A stretch of DNA of 64,000 bases from Rhodococcus sp. KRD197 (lineage in GTDB: Bacteria; Actinomycetota; Actinomycetes; Mycobacteriales; Mycobacteriaceae): positions 146,048 to 210,047 of the forward strand of contig NZ_JABFAO010000001.1 of NCBI RefSeq assembly GCF_017168235.1, read 5' to 3'. The notes under the pieces were generated by a model. That model had not been told where the DNA came from and made no database searches. It saw nothing but the letters and a program-made list of their open reading frames with translations. The first letter of the stretch is position 1. Each line of letters opens with the position of its first letter. Shown here piece after piece: positions 60,237 to 64,000 of the stretch. A program made the translations under genes and the position numbers.

Positions 60237-62231
60237 TTAGGATTCGATGCGGTGGATGACTCGTGCGAGCAGTTGGTCGACGCGAACTTGGTCCCCGACG
60301 CCGACGAGCAGTTCGACGGTGCCGTCGGTGGGCGCGGTCAACGCGTGTTCCATCTTCATGGCCTCGACGACGACCACTGTCGCGCCGGCCTGTATGTCGT
60401 CACCATCGGCGAGCCCGACGGCGATGACCGATCCTGGCATCGGGCTGGTGATCTCGGCGTTCCCGCTATGGGCGTCGTCCTCGCGGACAGCGGCCTCCGC
60501 GACCACCCGCACCGACCAGGTTCCCGCCGATCCCGACAGCCACAGCGCGTCGCCTCCGCGCGCGAGAGCGAAGGTGGTTCGGCGGCCGCCGAGTACCACC
60601 GTCACCTCACCCGCCGCAGTGGATGCCGTGAGCGTGCGTGGCTCACCGTCGTCGACCACCACGGTCGCTGCTCCCGGAGTGCCCGTGATCTTCACGTGGG
60701 CGTCGCCGCCGCTGAACGCAAGCCGGAAGACCGTCGGCGCGTGCGCGCCGATCCGCCATCCGCTCGGTATCGACCACGGATCGGCGTCGCCGCTCGGCCA
60801 CCCGGACACCCACAGCTGAGCGGCCGCGGCGATGACGTACTCCTCGGGCACCGCGGCGGGGACGAAGTCCGCGACTCGTCGATCCAGCAACCCGGTATCG
60901 AGTCGCCCTGCCTCGACATCGGTGTCCGCGAGCAGGAATCGAAGGAACTCGATGTTGGTGACGACGCCGTGGACGGCCGTGTCGGAGAGTGCACGGTCGA
61001 GCGCGCGCAACGCGGCGGGGCGGCTGTCGGCGTACGCGATCACCTTCGAGAGCATCGGGTCGTAGTCACTGCCGACAACGGTGCCGACGGACAGCCCGGA
61101 GTCGACGCGGATGCCGTCACCTGTTGGTTCACGCAGCCCCACCACGTCGCCACCCGTAGGCAGGAATCCGCGACCGGGATCCTCGGCGTAGACGCGGGCC
61201 TCGATGGCGTGGCCGGTGAGGACGATGTCGTTCTGCGCGAGGGTCAGCTTCTCCCCCGCGGCGACCCTGACCTGCCATTCGACGAGGTCGATTCCGGTCA
61301 CCATCTCGGTGACGGGGTGCTCGACCTGCAGGCGGGTGTTCATCTCCATGAAGAAGAACTCGTCGGGACGGTCTGCGGAGACGATGAACTCCACCGTCCC
61401 GGCCCCCGAGTAGTCGACACTGCGCGCGGTATTGCAGGCGGCCTCGCCGATGCGCGCCCGAGCCTCGGCGTCGAGAAGCGGCGACGGCGCCTCCTCGATC
61501 ACCTTCTGGTGGCGCCGCTGCAGGCTGCATTCGCGCTCACCGAGGTGCACGACGTTGCCGTGCTCGTCCGCGAGGACCTGGACCTCGATGTGGCGGGGTC
61601 GCAACACGAACCGCTCGAGGAAGAGCGTGTCGTCGCCGAAGGAGGACGACGCCTCGCGGCGGGCACTCGCGAGCGCCGCGGCGAGGGCCTCGTGTTTTTC
61701 GACCAGCCGCATACCCTTCCCGCCGCCTCCGGCCGAGGGTTTCACCAGAATGGGGTAGCCGATATCGCCGGCCGCGTCGATCAGATCGGCGTCGGTGAGT
61801 CCGGGGCGGGCGATGCCGGGGACGATGGGGACACCGAAGGCCGAGACCGCGTTCTTGGCGGTGATCTTGTCTCCCATCACCTCGATGGCGCGGGCGGACG
61901 GGCCGAGGAATGCGATACCCGCGGCGTGGCAGGCAGCCGCGAAACCGGCGTTCTCGGAAAGGAATCCGTAGCCGGGATGGATGGCCTGTGCGCCGGTTTC
62001 CACGGCAGCGGCGATCACCTTGTCGATGACGAGGTAGCTTTCCCGCGCCGACGCCGGCCCGAGCCGTACCGCGGTGTCCGCCTCACGTACGTGCCGGGCG
62101 TCGGCATCGGCATCACTGTAGACTGCCACGGATCGAATTCCCATGCGCCGCAGCGTGCGCATGACGCGTACCGCGATCTCACCACGATTGGCGACGAGGA
62201 CGGTGTCGAAATTGCTTCTCACTTCACTCAC
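60237..62231 (-). CDS. accA1: Acyl-CoA carboxylase alpha subunit (biotin carboxylase + BCCP), AccA1
   Basis: This 664-residue protein has a biotin carboxylase domain ([37 protein letters not shown]-grasp region, [16 protein letters not shown]) and a C-terminal biotin carrier with EAMKMEHAL. It works with AccD1 on 3-methylcrotonyl-CoA. GTG 62231 overlaps the accD1 stop as GTGA; another GTG at 62222 has AGGA ten bases upstream and is nearly as good. Nine bases separate it from the dehydrogenase. Confidence 0.93.
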   Translation of the reverse strand: MSEVRSNFDTVLVANRGEIAVRVMRTLRRMGIRSVAVYSDADADARHVREADTAVRLGPASARESYLVIDKVIAAAVETGAQAIHPGYGFLSENAGFAAACHAAGIAFLGPSARAIEVMGDKITAKNAVSAFGVPIVPGIARPGLTDADLIDAAGDIGYPILVKPSAGGGGKGMRLVEKHEALAAALASARREASSSFGDDTLFLERFVLRPRHIEVQVLADEHGNVVHLGERECSLQRRHQKVIEEAPSPLLDAEARARIGEAACNTARSVDYSGAGTVEFIVSADRPDEFFFMEMNTRLQVEHPVTEMVTGIDLVEWQVRVAAGEKLTLAQNDIVLTGHAIEARVYAEDPGRGFLPTGGDVVGLREPTGDGIRVDSGLSVGTVVGSDYDPMLSKVIAYADSRPAALRALDRALSDTAVHGVVTNIEFLRFLLADTDVEAGRLDTGLLDRRVADFVPAAVPEEYVIAAAAQLWVSGWPSGDADPWSIPSGWRIGAHAPTVFRLAFSGGDAHVKITGTPGAATVVVDDGEPRTLTASTAAGEVTVVLGGRRTTFALARGGDALWLSGSAGTWSVRVVAEAAVREDDAHSGNAEITSPMPGSVIAVGLADGDDIQAGATVVVVEAMKMEHALTAPTDGTVELLVGVGDQVRVDQLLARVIHRIES

Positions 62232-63805
62232 ATCCTGAAAACGCCGTAGGAGACCGGCTCGAGAGGTGCATTCGCACACACCGAGAGTGCCAGTCCGAGA
62301 ACTTCTCTGGTATCGACGGGATCGATGATGCCGTCGTCCCACAGTCGAGCCGTCGAATAGTAAGGGTTGCCCTGCGATTCGTACTGCTCGCGGATCGGCT
62401 CCTTGAACTTCTCCTGGTCCTGCTCGGACCAGGGCTTTCCAGCAGCGTCGAGTTGGTCGCTGCGCACGGTGGCCAGCACCGACGCCGCCTGTTCACCGCC
62501 CATGACGGAGATCCGCGCATTGGGCCACATGAACAGAAAGCGCGGTGAGTAGGCGCGGCCGCACATCGAGTAGTTCCCCGCACCGTAGGAGCCGCCGATG
62601 ACGACGGTCAGCTTGGGCACGCGCGCACACGCGACGGCCATCACCATTTTCGCGCCGTGCTTGGCGATGCCGCCTGCCTCGTAGTCGCGGCCGACCATGA
62701 AGCCGGAGATGTTCTGCAGGAACAACAGTGGGATACTGCGCTTGTCGCAGAGCTCGATGAAGTGCGCGCCCTTCATCGCCGACTCGCCGAAAAGGACGCC
62801 GTTGTTGGCGACGATGCCCACGGGGTGCCCGTGCAGATGCGCGAAGCCGGTGACGAGCGTCTTGCCGTATTCGGCCTTGAACTCGTCGAACTCGCCGGCG
62901 TCGACGATCCGCGTGATCACCTCTCGCACGTCGTATGGCGTCCGGGGATCGGTGGGAACGACGTCGTAGAGCTCGCTTTGATCCGCGATCGCCGGGCGCG
63001 TTGGGACTGTGCCCCAGGGACGTTCGGAACGCGGCCCGAGTGTCGAGACGATCGCGCGCACGCGCCGCAGCGCATCACGGTCGTCGTCGGCGAGGTGATC
63101 GGTGACGCCGGAGACCTTCGAATGCAGATCTCCGCCGCCGAGTTCCTCTGCGGTGACGACCTCCCCGGTGGCTGCTTTCACCAGCGGCGGCCCGCCGAGA
63201 AAGATGGTGCCCTGGTTTCTGACGATCACCGCCTCGTCGCTCATCGCCGGAACGTAGGCGCCGCCCGCGGTGCAGGACCCCATCACGGCCGAGATCTGCG
63301 CGATCCCTCGGGCACTCAGATTTGCCTGGTTGTAGAAGATTCGGCCGAAGTGATCTCGGTCGGGAAACACCTCGTCCTGCCGCGGGAGGAACGCGCCGCC
63401 GGAGTCGACCAGGTAGACGCACGGCAACCGATTCTGCGAGGCGATCTCCTGGGCCCGCAGGTGCTTCTTCACCGTCATCGGGTAGTAGGTGCCACCTTTG
63501 ACGGTGGCGTCGTTGGCGACGACGACGCACTCTCGCCCCGATACACGACCGACACCCGCGATCATGCCTGCACCCGGTGATTCACCGTCGTACATGCCGT
63601 GAGCTGCGAGGGCAGCGATTTCGAGGAAGGGGCTGCCGGGGTCGAGCAACTCGTTCACGCGCTCGCGTGGGAGGAGTTTGCCTCGGTCGATATGACGCTG
63701 CCGTGATGTCTCGCTGCCACCGAGGGCGGCCCTCGCGAGTTCGTTCGCGAGTTCGGTGGCCAGCTTCTCGTGCTGTGCGCGGTGCCCGGCCGAGTCGATT
63801 GCCAT
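62228..63805 (-). CDS. accD1: Acyl-CoA carboxylase beta subunit AccD1 (3-methylcrotonyl-CoA carboxylase type)
   Basis: This 525-residue carboxyltransferase has [76 protein letters not shown] and [18 protein letters not shown]. The [14 protein letters not shown] motif is typical of methylcrotonyl-CoA carboxylase rather than the acetyl- or propionyl-CoA type. It is the first gene of a five-gene operon. The promoter region with tandem repeats lies between it and a divergent TetR gene. GAGGG precedes ATG 63805. Confidence 0.93.
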   Translation of the reverse strand: MAIDSAGHRAQHEKLATELANELARAALGGSETSRQRHIDRGKLLPRERVNELLDPGSPFLEIAALAAHGMYDGESPGAGMIAGVGRVSGRECVVVANDATVKGGTYYPMTVKKHLRAQEIASQNRLPCVYLVDSGGAFLPRQDEVFPDRDHFGRIFYNQANLSARGIAQISAVMGSCTAGGAYVPAMSDEAVIVRNQGTIFLGGPPLVKAATGEVVTAEELGGGDLHSKVSGVTDHLADDDRDALRRVRAIVSTLGPRSERPWGTVPTRPAIADQSELYDVVPTDPRTPYDVREVITRIVDAGEFDEFKAEYGKTLVTGFAHLHGHPVGIVANNGVLFGESAMKGAHFIELCDKRSIPLLFLQNISGFMVGRDYEAGGIAKHGAKMVMAVACARVPKLTVVIGGSYGAGNYSMCGRAYSPRFLFMWPNARISVMGGEQAASVLATVRSDQLDAAGKPWSEQDQEKFKEPIREQYESQGNPYYSTARLWDDGIIDPVDTREVLGLALSVCANAPLEPVSYGVFRM

Positions 63806-63845
63806 GGGTCGTGCCCTCGTTTCGTTGGTCGGCGGGTCAGTTTCA

Positions 63846-63887
63846 GTTAATCTTGACTAACCGTATGAATAGTAAACTACGATTAAC
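63846..63887. promoter_or_regulatory. TetR operator candidates, leucine operon
   Basis: GTTAATC-TT-GACTAAC (63846-63861) is a near-perfect palindrome with one mismatch. GTAAACT-AC-GATTAAC (63872-63887) repeats the layout 26 bases on with a weaker left half, while its right half is the exact complement of the first left half. They lie between accD1 and the divergent TetR gene. Confidence 0.6.
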
Positions 63888-63923
63888 CGAGTTGTCGAGG
63901 ACTTCATCGAAAGCGAGCACGAG

Positions 63924-64000
63924 ATGACCGTCGATACCCGCGCCCCCACCAGCCGGGAAGTGAAAAAAGCCGAACGCCGAGCCGAGCTTCTCGCTGCCGC
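63924..64000 (+). CDS. TetR family regulator, 3' end missing
   Basis: Only 25 codons are inside the window: MTVDTRAPTSREVKKAERR, then AELLAA. The TSREVKKAERRAELLAA stretch is the usual start of the first TetR helix, and position and pattern fit the M. tuberculosis regulator Rv2506 beside the same operon. It is divergent from accD1 across the tandem repeats. Confidence 0.7.
   Translation, partial: MTVDTRAPTSREVKKAERRAELLAA

Noticed and set aside
60108-62249. Long open frame of over 700 codons on the plus strand opposite accA1
   Set aside because: It mirrors the codon structure of accA1, has no family signature and no ribosome binding site; high GC commonly leaves the opposite frame open.

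Overview
The window is high-GC actinobacterial DNA, most likely from Rhodococcus sensu lato (Nocardiaceae). Supporting this are an alkB-rubA1-rubA2-TetR cluster, a CYP153 operon with its own ferredoxin and reductase, an NDMA-type methanol dehydrogenase beside MoxR/VWA genes, a leucine operon in mycobacterial gene order, MMPL and cutinase genes, frequent GTG starts, ATGA/GTGA gene overlaps and several apparently leaderless genes. No rRNA, tRNA, CRISPR array, transposase or phage gene was seen. All family assignments come from reading the translated sequence, not from a database search.

Layout. 1-5.9 kb: a catabolic-looking operon on + with a divergent split glycine-dehydrogenase-like pair (first gene cut by the left edge), an acyl-CoA ligase and an M20 hydrolase. 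5.9-10.1 kb (-): copper amine oxidase, ethanolamine-type permease and a His-containing small membrane protein. 10.5-12.7 kb (+): a second APC permease coupled to an IclR regulator. 13-18.5 kb: luciferase-like oxidoreductase, YwaF-like membrane protein, a divergent RidA/HxlR pair with an operator palindrome, an SDR, and a small protein plus a phosphoribosyltransferase-hydrolase fusion behind a DosR-like box. 18.5-22.3 kb: CYP153 alkane hydroxylase operon (reductase, P450, ferredoxin) with a divergent TetR gene and a perfect 22-bp palindrome. 22.4-26.3 kb: secreted protein, a duplicated scrap of the TetR gene, cutinase, a short lipoprotein, and a two-component pair whose kinase lacks a sensor.

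26.5-34.6 kb: zinc alcohol dehydrogenase with a CDGSH-like protein; MarR with MMPL and lipocalin; a second MarR with a FUSC membrane protein; and a QorB-like reductase with its divergent HxlR regulator. 34.7-41.7 kb: a secreted small protein, a strong terminator, two CNNM/CBS membrane proteins, a universal stress protein and a TctCBA transporter. 41.8-48.6 kb: type III glutamine synthetase, alkB with two rubredoxins and a TetR regulator, and a fused E1 alpha-beta dehydrogenase. 48.7-53.8 kb: MFS exporter, TetR and a fused old-yellow-enzyme/Ddn-like protein linked by matching operators, then a DUF5996-type protein. 53.8-57.6 kb (-): methanol dehydrogenase, MoxR ATPase and VWA protein. 57.8-64 kb: leucine/isovalerate operon (accD1, accA1, acyl-CoA dehydrogenase, MaoC, CitE-like lyase) with a divergent TetR gene cut by the right edge.

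Taken together the region is a degradation neighbourhood. Two independent alkane-oxidising systems, alcohol dehydrogenases, an amine oxidase branch and a branched-chain acyl-CoA pathway would all feed acyl-CoA metabolism, each under a local TetR, MarR, IclR or HxlR regulator. Two near-identical 72-bp palindromic elements and one structural relative sit exactly at stop codons.
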